From contig JASBNA010000023.1 of NCBI GenBank assembly GCA_038087015.1, forward strand, positions 186,001-250,000: 64,000 nucleotides of DNA, read 5' to 3'. A model generated the notes under the pieces. It was not told the DNA's origin and did no database searches. It saw nothing but the letters and a program-made list of their open reading frames with translations. The position numbers and the translations under genes were made by a program. The DNA is from Cerrena zonata. Its lineage: Eukaryota; Basidiomycota; Agaricomycetes; Polyporales; Cerrenaceae. Below, in pieces: positions 1 to 9,922 of the stretch (position 1 is the stretch's first letter; each line of letters opens with the position of its first letter).

Positions 1-2673
1 TATAAAATCACTGCTAATGATTTAAAAGTTCATTTGAGAAATACCATTTCTTCTCAAAGTTTATTTGCTAAAGATAGCTTTCCTAGTTTGATTGAAAAAT
101 TAACTTCTACTAACCCAACTGTAAGAAATGATGTATTGAAAACCTTATTGTTATGTGTTCAAAATTATAATAATGAAACCTTATTACAGTATTGGTTGAC
201 TATTTGGGATTCTTTAAAATTTGAAATACTTCATAACGAAGCAGTTATATTTAATCCAACTCTCAACATCATTATACCTAACGACTTTGAATCCAAGATC
301 GATGATTCCGATGAAAATAAGTCTTTGCTATTCACTCTACAAATTTTGATGGAATTAGCAAATGTCATGAATCGAGAAAATCAATTAGAGAACTATTTAT
401 CCACCGTCACCGAAGAATTGAAAAAAAGTTTGAAATCAATCAACGATAAAACATTCAAACAATCTGTTGTCCTCTTAAGTTCCTTGGCCTCTGTTTCAAG
501 TGAAAGCTTCAATTTCATCTTGAAATTCTTATTCTCTGCTCAGGTATGGGGCAAACTCATTAGAAGTGACGTTGATGAAAATATGGATATCGAAGAAGTC
601 CCCTCTAAACAAGAAACTGAAATCGATATTAATGAAGTCGATCAGAAGCAATCTGAAGACGTAGTTTTCAATGTATCTAAACAGAGAGAACTTATTGAGA
701 ATTTTGGTTTCGTTTTATCAGCTTATCATATTTTATCTCAGAAAGACTCAACTTTTGCCAGTGGTGGAAATAACTTGAAGTTGTATAAAGATCATTTATT
801 GATATTCTTGGGTCAATTATTACAAACTTCTTCGAATATCGAGAAGACTTTAAAATGTAAAGTGATTCAACAATTAATCAAATTAACTTTATTGCATGGA
901 TTATTGAATAACCAAGACTATTCCCTTATTTTTGGCTGGTTGAATGACATTTTATCAAACAGTATTGATTATAGCGTTACAAATTGGGAAAAAGATATGG
1001 TTTTGACCGAAATTATTAACGGTTTAGTAAAATGTATGACTGATGAACATAGTTCTGCTAAAATTGAAAATGCTCATGCAACTGAAACTAGCCTTACCAA
1101 CAACATTACCTTGGTAATAGATTTAATCTTACCTACCTTGCTTGCTTTATTAGATAATGTTCAAAGTGATGATGAATTGGTGAACTTTTCTAAAATCTTA
1201 AAAATTATCGATACATTATGTGTCAATTATCAATTTTTGGATGTATTGACCGTCAGGTTATTGAATAAATTATCTCAATTCAATCAACTGACATTATCTA
1301 CGGACTCCAAGTTATTTATCTTCAAGGAAATAATTGATTGCTTTATATCCTCCTTTAAAAAGACACAATCTGTTAATCAATTTCTTACTAATTCTTGGTA
1401 CAAAAATTTCGTACCTCGTTTCTTAAATGTCGTTTTGCAATCAGATGATAAAACAGTAATTGAGTTAAGCGGTGTTTTAATTGGTTTAATTATTAAATAT
1501 ATTGACAAGTCAAAACATCAAAGCATTCTCAATGATTTTGTTGGATGTTTCTTACTTAATCAATCTAATCTCAATATTAATGTTCCTGGTGTCACTCAGC
1601 AAGTCAGTACTTATATTGGACTATTCAACAATATTTTATCAAGTGTTGATAGAAAAACAAACTTCGAGGAAGCTTTAGGTTATTCCATTTTCAACTTGAT
1701 CGACAAGATTTCTAAATTTGCTTACAGCTCTTTCAACGAAGATATTGACGAGTATTATAGAATCGGATATCTTCAAAACTTATCTATCTTAGTTAATAAA
1801 TTCACCAAACAAAATGATGAAACCAATGGTGAAAGAATCTCACAACTCGTTTTTGAAATAGAAAAATTCAACAATTCAAACACAGAATTGACCAAAAATC
1901 AAATTGAAACGTTTGAAATATTTACTTGGATATTGAAAGCATTAGTTTTACGATCAGATAGATATGGATTCCAATACACAGATAAATTGATTGACTGGTT
2001 GAATAGCTCCAATTTGTTATTTGCTCAAATAGTTTCTGAGGCATTCTATATCATCATGATAGACTTACCAATCTTTACTACTCAATCGGTAGTTGTGCCG
2101 GGGCAAAAATCGGTCATTTCTGGTGTTAGTAACTTGAATGTTAGATTATTGTATAAACAACAGCTTTTTGAAATAATTTTACCAAAATTAATTTCTGGCT
2201 ACGAAGCTGGAAAAAATCAGGAAATTTACTTAAATTCATTATCTATCATATTAAATAATATTTCAACTGCTATTTTGAAACCTCACTTAAATGAGATTTC
2301 ACCTTTGGTATTGAAGAGTTTGAATATTAACAATTCTCTTATTTTGGAAGCTTCGTTGAGCACCTTTGAAATCATCATAAGTGAATCTCCAGATACAGTT
2401 ACACCCCATTTATCAAATATCATACCCAAATTACTCAGTTTAGTTTCTTCTAAAAAGGTTATTAATAAGCAACTCATTAATACTGAAAAAATCCGTTTGT
2501 TGGCATTGAAATCATTGATGGGTATTTTTACCTCTATTGATTTACCGAATGTCATTCCATATCAAAAAAGTGCTATAAACAAATTGGAAATTGCATTAGA
2601 CGATAAGAAGAGGCTCGTAAGAAAGTACGCTTCTGATGTTCGTCAAGTTTTATATGAACTTGGTAGATCATAA
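1..2673 (+). CDS. MET18: MMS19/Met18 cytosolic Fe-S targeting factor (5' truncated)
   Basis: HEAT-repeat adaptor of the cytosolic iron-sulfur assembly targeting complex, which delivers Fe-S clusters to apoproteins such as DNA helicases and polymerases; mutants in S. cerevisiae are methionine auxotrophs and DNA-damage sensitive. The frame is open from base 1, so the N terminus lies outside the window; 890 residues are present against about 1030 in S. cerevisiae. The MMS19 signature is clear just after the left edge (LFAKDSFPSLIEKLTSTNP, then VRNDVLKTLL) and the helical HEAT array runs to a typical C terminus (KKRLVRKYASDVRQVLYELG). There is no in-frame ATG near the left edge; the first starts seen are internal. 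It converges with the hydrolase gene, leaving 55 bp between stops. An in-frame CTG at 1288-1290 lies at a position I cannot call conserved. Family call confident; amount missing is approximate. Confidence 0.88.
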   Translation, partial: YKITANDLKVHLRNTISSQSLFAKDSFPSLIEKLTSTNPTVRNDVLKTLLLCVQNYNNETLLQYWLTIWDSLKFEILHNEAVIFNPTLNIIIPNDFESKIDDSDENKSLLFTLQILMELANVMNRENQLENYLSTVTEELKKSLKSINDKTFKQSVVLLSSLASVSSESFNFILKFLFSAQVWGKLIRSDVDENMDIEEVPSKQETEIDINEVDQKQSEDVVFNVSKQRELIENFGFVLSAYHILSQKDSTFASGGNNLKLYKDHLLIFLGQLLQTSSNIEKTLKCKVIQQLIKLTLLHGLLNNQDYSLIFGWLNDILSNSIDYSVTNWEKDMVLTEIINGLVKCMTDEHSSAKIENAHATETSLTNNITLVIDLILPTLLALLDNVQSDDELVNFSKILKIIDTLCVNYQFLDVLTVRLLNKLSQFNQLTLSTDSKLFIFKEIIDCFISSFKKTQSVNQFLTNSWYKNFVPRFLNVVLQSDDKTVIELSGVLIGLIIKYIDKSKHQSILNDFVGCFLLNQSNLNINVPGVTQQVSTYIGLFNNILSSVDRKTNFEEALGYSIFNLIDKISKFAYSSFNEDIDEYYRIGYLQNLSILVNKFTKQNDETNGERISQLVFEIEKFNNSNTELTKNQIETFEIFTWILKALVLRSDRYGFQYTDKLIDWLNSSNLLFAQIVSEAFYIIMIDLPIFTTQSVVVPGQKSVISGVSNLNVRLLYKQQLFEIILPKLISGYEAGKNQEIYLNSLSIILNNISTAILKPHLNEISPLVLKSLNINNSLILEASLSTFEIIISESPDTVTPHLSNIIPKLLSLVSSKKVINKQLINTEKIRLLALKSLMGIFTSIDLPNVIPYQKSAINKLEIALDDKKRLVRKYASDVRQVLYELGRS

Positions 2674-2728
2674 ATTTCATTCTAATAGACTGTATATATG
2701 TATATATAAATTTATCAACTTCTATATA

Positions 2729-3898
2729 TTATAATTTTGAGAATGGTATCAACCTCAATCCATTCTCCATTGCAATTTTTTGGAGATCAGTCTTGTAGTT
2801 TATTCCATAGGTTTTCAAATGATCAAAATCTTCAAATCTTATATCCCCATTCTTTTCTGAGTCTTCAATAATCTCATCCATTATATTCTTAATAACTCCA
2901 ATGAAATAATCAGGCTGTTCGGCATGGACTAAATGTTGACCTTTAATATCGACTGGGTGAACAACTCTACGTAACTCATTTCTGAGCTCTTCGGTGGCAT
3001 TCTCACCTACGTGGTCTTTATCACCGACAATGTGGTAAACCGGGGTAGTGATCTTCTGGTAAATTGGATAAGATCTCAAAATAGTAGGGGTTCCAGAAAA
3101 GTAAATATAGTACTCTTGCAAAGGTTCGGTAATCGATTCGATATAACCATCTTGTGGGTTTTGATTCGGATCAAAATCATCTTCCAACATGTTTTTCAAG
3201 ATAGTATCATCAAACTTTTTGTAGAAACCATGCTTTTTATAACATTTTATAATGGCATCCTTAAAATCTTCGCCATCTTTGACTGGATATTTATTATAAA
3301 CCATTTTTCTTTTATTCCACATATTGAATGCCATGTTAAGGTGTCTATACCTTTTTTCATCGACATGGGCAACCGGATTAAGACTTATAACTGCGTCGAA
3401 TAAAGTTGGCTCCAAATATGCAATTATTAACGCCATTTGACCAGCCATAGAATGACCTAGAACAACGTTAGTTACATTTGGTTGTAAAAAAACATCTTTT
3501 TCATCGACTTTTGTTATTTTAATAACATCTTTAGCGTAATCTAGCCAGTTTATCTCATGACCTAGTTTGCCTTTATTCAACACTGCTGAGTGACCATGGT
3601 TAACCGTATCAGGAGCAATTACACAGTTTAAATTGGGAATCATTTGATAAAACTTATCAACATGGTAATGCCAGATTGCCTTTGTCATTCCATTTCCGTG
3701 GATCAAGAATAAATTTACTTTTTTCCCTGATTCAATTGGGTTCTTTCGTTTGTATATCCTATAAGCAATTTTCAACTGATAATCTTCGGCATTATCTGAA
3801 GGTTTCTCTAAAACCACTGATCCTCTAAACCTTGGGCCGGTGGCATTGACTACCTCAGTGGTGTAGGAGTATAAATCAGAACTTTCTGGAATCAACAT
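2729..3898 (-). CDS. LPX1-like peroxisomal alpha/beta hydrolase, copy a (ends SKL)
   Basis: Serine hydrolase of the alpha/beta-hydrolase fold related to S. cerevisiae Lpx1, a peroxisomal-matrix lipase. 389 residues from an ATG at 3898. The oxyanion region reads FLIHGNGM, and the nucleophile elbow is GHSMAG with Ser near residue 150. A candidate acid lies in VGDKDHVGE and the catalytic His in GQHLVHAEQPD. The last three residues are SKL, a canonical PTS1, and no signal peptide or membrane segment is seen. It is the downstream member of a same-strand tandem pair with the gene at 5228-6394; the two align along their full length and share long stretches (for example RFRGSVVL and KRKNPIESGKKVN). 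The elbow has Ala where copy b has Gly. The substrate cannot be told from sequence. The shared PTS1 and fold make the peroxisomal role likely; orthology to LPX1 itself, rather than to a wider family, is less certain. Confidence 0.85.
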   Translation of the reverse strand: MLIPESSDLYSYTTEVVNATGPRFRGSVVLEKPSDNAEDYQLKIAYRIYKRKNPIESGKKVNLFLIHGNGMTKAIWHYHVDKFYQMIPNLNCVIAPDTVNHGHSAVLNKGKLGHEINWLDYAKDVIKITKVDEKDVFLQPNVTNVVLGHSMAGQMALIIAYLEPTLFDAVISLNPVAHVDEKRYRHLNMAFNMWNKRKMVYNKYPVKDGEDFKDAIIKCYKKHGFYKKFDDTILKNMLEDDFDPNQNPQDGYIESITEPLQEYYIYFSGTPTILRSYPIYQKITTPVYHIVGDKDHVGENATEELRNELRRVVHPVDIKGQHLVHAEQPDYFIGVIKNIMDEIIEDSEKNGDIRFEDFDHLKTYGINYKTDLQKIAMENGLRLIPFSKL

Positions 3899-5227
3899 TG
3901 AACTTCTTAGTTAATTGGAAAGCTTTTCAGTTCAATTAGACGAGCCAATTTATATGTCAAATTTTGACCTTAACGAAAAAAAAAACTCAATGCGCTCAAA
4001 TCCCAACAATTTAACTTCTGGATATCTAGATTTGAAAAAGCTATCATCTTCAAGTTGTCAATTCAAGCTAGTTAATTCCCTGTTAATCGGAAAATCGTAA
4101 AATTCGCATACTAAGGTAACACAAATATATGCGTAGGTTTGTCATTATGCACTGGTGGAAAGTACCTTAACTAAATTTATTGATAGGTTACAATAAGAGA
4201 TCCTCATTTAGGTTTTGGATCACCAAAAAGGAAAAGTGGATGTAAGGTACTTTTGTTCACTTGTTCATTATCAAGCATATGCTTGTTTGTTCGAGAACAA
4301 TGACCTCTTGTGGTTTTGAGGTTTGTAGTTTTATCCGATTATCCTTAAACCATTCGTAACAGTCTTTAATACTGACTAATCGCATCAAGTTTCTATCTAT
4401 TCAAAACAAGTCAGTTCATACACTCTAAGATTAGCGAGCAATTTTTTCTATAAAGTGCATCTCCGACCACTCTGTGAAGTCTCTTTCAGTTCCATCTCTT
4501 TCAGCTATATCATGGAAGGGGGGGTTACTTTATTTGGTCTGCAAAAGTTCAATCGTTGTTAACTTGGTGAGATTAGGATACCGACAGGATAAGCATGTTT
4601 CTGGTGAGCTAGATGAATGTCCGCAAAAGCTTTGGCGTCAGCAATCTTGCCTTGCATGCCTTTTTTTCAGGTTGAATGGCATGTTACTCTTCGTTCAAAC
4701 AGGGCCGTCGTGTTGGTAAAGAGAGACTGATTGGTACTGAGCTCTGACAATTTTTCGAAAACAAGATTGCAAATTCCTGTATATACGTCTTTTCCCAAAA
4801 CAAAATTGCAGCCAAACTTATGTAAGGTCTAAACCGGAGAGCCATTATTGAATCAGTCAGAATATGCCACGGCAAGCATTGCTCAAACAAGGGGGTGATA
4901 CCCCCAGGCTTTCACCTGCATTCGGTTTGATCCTTCATTCGAGAAAAGCAAGTGAGTTATTCAATGTATACATTTATGTAACTTTTCCATATATTGTGTT
5001 ATAATATCCTCTGTTATTTGGTGAAATAAATAAATATCTTAAATAAAAGAAGCATTTTAAATACTTAAGAACTATTGCATACCTTCGAGATGCGCTACAT
5101 AGTCATTCCGCATCTCAACTGGTATCGTACAAGCTACGCAGTCTTTAGGGAAATATTCTGGTACCGCTATTTTGGTTAATACGGTAGGTGAATGTAACTG
5201 CAAAATAAGAGGTGGATTTCAAAGCCA
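3899..5227. other. Intergenic region between the two LPX1-like genes
   Basis: About 1.3 kb without a credible gene. It holds the promoter of copy a (left side, minus strand) and the 3' flank of copy b. Short open frames on both strands (61-81 codons) have no recognisable family, codon pattern or start context. A short GC stem with the arms GGGGGT and ACCCCC lies near 4890-4906. I saw no remnant of a third hydrolase copy, tRNA or clear LTR. The spacer is longer than most in this window, which fits a tandem duplication that carried promoter DNA, but I could not align the two promoters by eye. Confidence 0.5.
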
Positions 5228-6394
5228 TCATAACTTTGGGAACGGCTTTTCTGCCAATCCGTGCTCCATGGCTTTTTTGTTGAGATCATCTCTGTAGTCA
5301 GCACCATGGATTTTTAGGTAATTCAGGTCTTCATATCTTATATCCCCCGTCTTTTTTGAGTTTTCAATGATCTCATTTATTACCTCGTTAATGATTCCAA
5401 TAAAATAATCTGGTTTTTCGGCGTGAAGTATATGATTACCTTCGACATCAATTGGATGGAGCACTTTTTTCAATTGCTCTCTGAGATCTTCAAGAGCCTC
5501 GCCGGATGCCATGTCATTATCACCAACAACATGATACACGGGAGTAGATATTGCCTTGAAAATTGGGTAAGCTCTTACAATCGATGGAGTACCCGCAAAG
5601 TATGTGAAAAATTCTTGATTAATTTCAGTATTGGTATTAATGTAACCATCTTTAGGGGTTTGATTTGGGTCAAGATCATCTTCCACCATATTTTTCAAAA
5701 CGTTATCATCAAATTTTTTAAAAAATCCGTGTTTTTTATAGATTTTGAATATGACGTCCTTATAATCGTCACCATCTTTAGCCGGGAATTTGTCGAAAAT
5801 CAACTTTCTATCCTTCCAAATATGATATGCCATAGTAAGCAAGCCAAATCTCTCTTCATTAATGTGAGCAACCGGGTTATAGCAGATGATACTATCGAAT
5901 AAAGTTGGTTCCAAGTACGCAGCAACTAATGAAACATAACCACCCATAGAATGGCCAAGTAGAATATTGGTTACGTTTGGTTGCAAAAACTCGTCACTCT
6001 CATCTATTTTGGTAATTTTCACCACATCCTTTGTAAAATCAAACCAACTAAGTTCATGACCTAACTTATCTTTATTCAATACCGTTGATTCCCCATGGTT
6101 AGGTAAATCGGGAGCAACAACGTAGTTCAAATTAGGGATCAATTGAAATAATTTATCCACTTGATAATGCCAGATTCCCTTATTCATACCATTTCCATGA
6201 ACCAAAACCAAATTAACCTTTTTACCCGATTCGATTGGGTTCTTCCGTTTATAAGTTCTATAAACTATTTTTAACTGATAATCTTCAACATTATTAGAAG
6301 GCTGTTTCAAAACCACCGACCCTCTAAACCTTGGCCAAGTTGCATTGGTAACTTTATTCTTGTAAGAGTACAATTCAGACGTTTCTGGAATCAT
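5228..6394 (-). CDS. LPX1-like peroxisomal alpha/beta hydrolase, copy b (ends PKL)
   Basis: Paralogue of the neighbouring hydrolase: 388 residues from an ATG at 6394, collinear throughout. The conserved core is LVLVHGNGM, the nucleophile elbow GHSMGG (Ser near residue 149), VGDNDMASGE as the acid-loop region and GNHILHAEKPD with the catalytic His. The C terminus is FPKL, so the PTS1 position holds Pro-Lys-Leu instead of the SKL of copy a. PKL is weaker or conditional in yeasts but accepted in plants, and POX18 in this window also ends PKL. The upstream region carries a CCTCGG element (6514-6519), a core bound by fungal fatty-acid regulators of the Ctf1/FarA type, and alternating TA near 6450. 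Together these suggest fatty-acid-linked expression; that is inference. Confidence 0.84.
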   Translation of the reverse strand: MIPETSELYSYKNKVTNATWPRFRGSVVLKQPSNNVEDYQLKIVYRTYKRKNPIESGKKVNLVLVHGNGMNKGIWHYQVDKLFQLIPNLNYVVAPDLPNHGESTVLNKDKLGHELSWFDFTKDVVKITKIDESDEFLQPNVTNILLGHSMGGYVSLVAAYLEPTLFDSIICYNPVAHINEERFGLLTMAYHIWKDRKLIFDKFPAKDGDDYKDVIFKIYKKHGFFKKFDDNVLKNMVEDDLDPNQTPKDGYINTNTEINQEFFTYFAGTPSIVRAYPIFKAISTPVYHVVGDNDMASGEALEDLREQLKKVLHPIDVEGNHILHAEKPDYFIGIINEVINEIIENSKKTGDIRYEDLNYLKIHGADYRDDLNKKAMEHGLAEKPFPKL

Positions 6395-6513
6395 AATTGC
6401 TGTTTATTACTAGTGTTTTGCTTGATCTTTTGTAAAACATCCGATGCTTATATATATATGTTCTACATACAAACGAAAAAAAAAAAAAAAATGCGCTTTA
6501 GAACCGTTTTAAA

Positions 6514-6519
6514 CCTCGG
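6514..6519 (-). promoter_or_regulatory. CCTCGG core upstream of hydrolase copy b
   Basis: The hexamer CCTCGG sits 120 bp upstream of the copy b ATG. It is the core motif reported for Ctf1/FarA/FarB-type zinc-cluster regulators of fatty-acid genes. A six-base match occurs often by chance, and other copies (CCGAGG) appear in this window, so this is a hint only. Confidence 0.3.
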
Positions 6520-6576
6520 ACTGGGGAACAACTATTTGAAGTTGATAATGGACTATAAGAACAACTAGAAGATAAC

Positions 6577-6654
6577 CACGGCCTATAATCACGGCTTATA
6601 ATCACAGACTATAATTACGGACTAGAATCAAGGCCTATAATCACGGACTTATAC
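6577..6654. repeat. 13-bp minisatellite, six copies
   Basis: Six consecutive 13-bp units begin at 6577, 6590, 6603, 6616, 6629 and 6642, with consensus CACGGCCTATAAT. Units differ at two to four positions, mostly in the CGGCC core, while CTATAAT is best conserved. The array lies between the promoter of hydrolase copy b and the 3' end of RRT14, outside any gene. Loosely related CTATAA and ACTAGAA words precede it from about 6548. Confidence 0.9.
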
Positions 6655-6723
6655 TAATATACAGAGAGGGGATTATAATATAGAGGAGCATTTGCATTAG
6701 CCGTTTTTTTTGTTGAGCAGAAA

Positions 6724-7335
6724 CTACTCCTCATCGGAATCATCGTCCAAACCAACTGGTGCTAATCCAGGGGTTAATCCGGGAGTAGAGATAAGTCCCT
6801 TTTTAACTTTTTCGTTAAAGTCTTGAGATTTCTTATCAAGTTTATTATTCTTTGAAGCTTTGGCTTTATTATATTTCTCGTTGGTTAATTCTAATATTTC
6901 GGCTTTTAATTGATCTATTTCATCTTTCACATCAGGATCGTCTATATCAGTTAGTCTTCTTAGGGTGGAAGAATTCTTTTTAACTAGTTTTTGTAAATAT
7001 TTACGCTCTTCTTCTGGTAACTCATTAGGAATTATCAAGCTTGTGATTCTTTATTATATTATATTTGACCAACTTATTGAACTTCTTATTGGCTTTCACT
7101 TTTTTGTTTATAGCTTTGTTCTTCTTGATTTTGTTGGCTTTGTTGATTTTCTTGATCTCTTCCGTTGATAACTTATGCTTGGAATTCATCTGGTTATTGA
7201 TTATTTCAGTAGACGAGAGCCTGGAATCGACCTGCTGGCGAGTCTGTCACCTGTTGAGCCCGGCAAGATGTTTGCAAAAAGCTTGTTCACAGTAGATCTG
7301 GCCTGCGTCTGCGATGACTTGGATTTAAATGACAT
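6724..7335 (-). CDS. RRT14: Rrt14 ribosome-biogenesis protein (two frame breaks)
   Basis: Nucleolar protein of the Rrt14 family (regulator of rDNA transcription, ribosome biogenesis). The ATG is at 7335. Three collinear pieces in two frames match the family in order: an N-terminal piece with VNKLFANILPGST; a Lys-rich middle with STEEIKKINKANKIKKNKA and VKYNIIKNHKLDN; and a C-terminal piece with EEERKYLQKLVKKNSSTLRRL that ends in the hallmark PGLTPGLAPVGLDDDSDEE. The first break falls between 7204 and 7246, the second between 7028 and 7050; first and last pieces share a frame. Reading through both gives about 203 residues, against 206 in S. cerevisiae. No GTATGT or branch-point motif supports introns. 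Preserved length and order point to sequence errors rather than a dead gene. Confidence 0.82.
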
Positions 7336-7735
7336 CTTACTTTATTTCGTGTAGTATAAGAGTAAAAGATGGTGTTGGAGATGAGATGACTTTACTTTTT
7401 TTTTTTTTTCTTTCAAAATTTCAAATTCCTGCACATAACCCTTTCAAACAAGAATTGCAGCCAAAGTTCCATACTCGAAGCTTGAACGAGGAGCTCTGGT
7501 TGGTCACTTGTGTAGGTGTCATTAAGAAGGTAAGGATGGTAACAAATGTTTGAAAGTTAGGGAACTTTTTTTTTTTTTTTATCTTACTTATGTTTACCAG
7601 CCTTCACGCTGCTCAGCGCACCTAGTTTTCACGAATTTTCGACAAAAATACAATTTTTTTACAATAATTCTGAAAAAGACTAAATACATTTGCTATACTC
7701 GAAGAGTCCATTGATTTTGTATAAGATATGCAAGG
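7336..7735. other. RRT14 promoter and transporter 3' flank
   Basis: About 400 bp with long T runs (7397-7410, 7567-7580). It contains the upstream region of RRT14 (minus strand) and the 3' end of the transporter. A 74-codon plus-strand open frame runs through the T runs and has no family resemblance. Nothing else is visible. Confidence 0.5.
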
Positions 7736-9298
7736 TTATAATTTTTCATCCAATTCGGTAGACAGTTCATCTATTAGATCAGCCAATCTACGTTCGTAAC
7801 GATCACACCAAAGAAGGGCACAGGCCCCAAAGACTTGTAATACCACCATTGCCAAACCAAGTCTCATACCAGTAGTGAAACGAGGAGCCAAACTAGTATC
7901 AAAAATGATTACTCCAATTGGGGTAAGACAAATTTGAGCAGCGATATTTAAAGAACCTAAAACAAAAGCTCTAAAACCAGCACCTCTATTACGAGATGCT
8001 GTATTAGCCCAACTAAGAAGAATAGCACTTACCGGTGAGCAAACTCCAGTTAGAGCATAGCCGATGAATTGAGCAATACGGGCAACATCATATTTCACTA
8101 ATATGGCTAAACCAGTTATCCATATAGCGCAGATCAAAAGGTAAACTTCGAACCGTTTACCTTTTAATTCAATCAAAACCCCAGCAGCAAGAGTGGCCAC
8201 TGCTTTAACACCCGATTGAATAGTTGGCAAGTTGTTACACTGATAAACACTATAGCCTTGTGATTGTAAGACAATCGATTGGAAAGATGCAGCATATTCA
8301 GCAATTTGTTCAGCACTGAAAAGAAGACAAAATAACCATAATTGCCAAGAAGTAAGGACACTCCAAATGAACTTTAAATTAAATTTATTATGAGTTTGTT
8401 CAGAAGATTGTTCGGTACGTTTAAATAAGTGTTGAATATCTTCACGACTTAAATAAAAATTACCTTTATCCCCGGTAACTGGAGGAATTACAAAGAACCC
8501 AGAGATTGCAACCGGTAAACCAATCAACCCATCAACAACCTGAGCCATTTTAAAAGCTGGGATTCCAATATGTTTACCTTCTAAAGCTCCATATAAGCCA
8601 GATTGAATAATACCTCCGATGATTGGACCAACACAACCAGCAAATATAAAGACACTGGTTCTACTTGATAATAACTCTGGAGGATAGAAAGTTCCCAAGA
8701 TATAACTGATTGAAGGAAAAGCCATACCGGCAAGACCCCCTTGGAAACACCTTAAAACAAGTTGACTGGTGAAATCATGAGCAATACAATTCAAAATGGT
8801 GAAAACAACCCATGATAACTCAAAACAAGGAAAAACAATTCTTGGAGGGAAATAAGCCGTTAAAAGTACCCCAAATAAACCACCTACGGCATAACAAATA
8901 TAGTATCCATTATCGATCCAGTTATAATCAGTACCCGATAAATGGAAAGCTTCTTTAAGACCTGCAGTATAAGCATACTGCATTGATGAATATTCCAAGT
9001 ACTTAATGAAAAAGGTTAAACTAACAAAAGTAAGTAGGTAACAGTCAAGCTTAAAGTAAAGCTTTTTTTCGTAAGCAGTTGAATCAGCAGGGTACCAGAA
9101 GGTTAAAGACTTTGGTTCTATACTATGGCTTGGTTTTTTGAAGGACCAAAATAAGTTCCAACGCTGTTTGAAAGGTATATTGACATCATCAAAAGTATGT
9201 TGCTTCAAATGATCCGAGTTGACGGAAGAGACATAAGTGATATTTTCAACTTTTCCAATCTCTTCATCTATAATGGTGGGTGAGTGTTTAGTATCCAT
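7736..9298 (-). CDS. Major-facilitator permease of the Dal5/Fen2/Vht1 (ACS) family
   Basis: Twelve-segment plasma-membrane anion:cation symporter family protein, 520 residues, ATG at 9298. The entry segment LTFWYPADSTAYEKKLYFKLDCYLLTF matches the W(Y/W)P..................KLD signature shared by Fen2 (pantothenate) and Vht1 (biotin), followed by FFIKYLEYSSMQYAYTAGLKE, which aligns with the FxKYLDxxNxxNAYVSGMKED segment of that group. Two blocks of about six hydrophobic helices are separated by a cytoplasmic loop near residues 255-295. The usual Asp-Gln-Asn of the first-helix motif is replaced by Glu-Tyr-Ser, so substrate specificity may have drifted. It is probably a vitamin or small carboxylate importer; I would not choose a specific gene name. 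An alternating TA stretch at 9344-9360 could supply the TATA element. Confidence 0.75.
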   Translation of the reverse strand: MDTKHSPTIIDEEIGKVENITYVSSVNSDHLKQHTFDDVNIPFKQRWNLFWSFKKPSHSIEPKSLTFWYPADSTAYEKKLYFKLDCYLLTFVSLTFFIKYLEYSSMQYAYTAGLKEAFHLSGTDYNWIDNGYYICYAVGGLFGVLLTAYFPPRIVFPCFELSWVVFTILNCIAHDFTSQLVLRCFQGGLAGMAFPSISYILGTFYPPELLSSRTSVFIFAGCVGPIIGGIIQSGLYGALEGKHIGIPAFKMAQVVDGLIGLPVAISGFFVIPPVTGDKGNFYLSREDIQHLFKRTEQSSEQTHNKFNLKFIWSVLTSWQLWLFCLLFSAEQIAEYAASFQSIVLQSQGYSVYQCNNLPTIQSGVKAVATLAAGVLIELKGKRFEVYLLICAIWITGLAILVKYDVARIAQFIGYALTGVCSPVSAILLSWANTASRNRGAGFRAFVLGSLNIAAQICLTPIGVIIFDTSLAPRFTTGMRLGLAMVVLQVFGACALLWCDRYERRLADLIDELSTELDEKL

Positions 9299-9922
9299 TG
9301 CGATGAATAACCTTATATTTAGGTTCTTATTCTACATGACATGAGTATATATATATATATCCACTTGGTGATAAGATAACCCTATAAGGTGGAGATAATC
9401 ATTCAATCAATACGTCAAAGATACGAAGATCATCATGTCAAGGAAGGTGGATTACCGCACAAAACAAATTCCGCACCCTGATTCCGTGTTTTATGGGATT
9501 TCATCACTACGGTATAGCGGATCGAGCACAGTATTTATAGGTGGCTTACAAGATAAGATAACATGTAGCTGAAGGCGGATACTTCGCGTATTGAAGAACG
9601 TAATGAGTTTTGAAGTATGTGTTGAATATTCAAGTATTGTATTGAAGTAAGAACTCGTATTTGAATAATGCATCATCACTAGATTATTGTATCTAAACCA
9701 AAAGCCAACTAACAAGCATTAATGACAATCGTTTCAAACTATACATGGAGGTTTTCCAGTACGTTGAACAAAATGTAGAATACCTGAGACTATGGCCTAT
9801 CTCATTGCAGCTAAGCGAACGAACGAAAGTTTATTCACTTTTATAACATGAATGTAAATAGACGTGACGGGTTATATATCATGTCGATGTATGACAGAAA
9901 ATAGATGTGATGGTAATAATAA

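Noticed and set aside
4474..4890. Overlapping 81- and 68-codon frames between the hydrolases, and a tRNA-like stretch at 4886-4940
   Set aside because: No family resemblance or codon bias; the tRNA-like piece lacks a cloverleaf and a proper T arm.
6724..7038. Short 104-residue protein starting at a TTG
   Set aside because: This is the C-terminal third of RRT14; the rest lies upstream in other frames.
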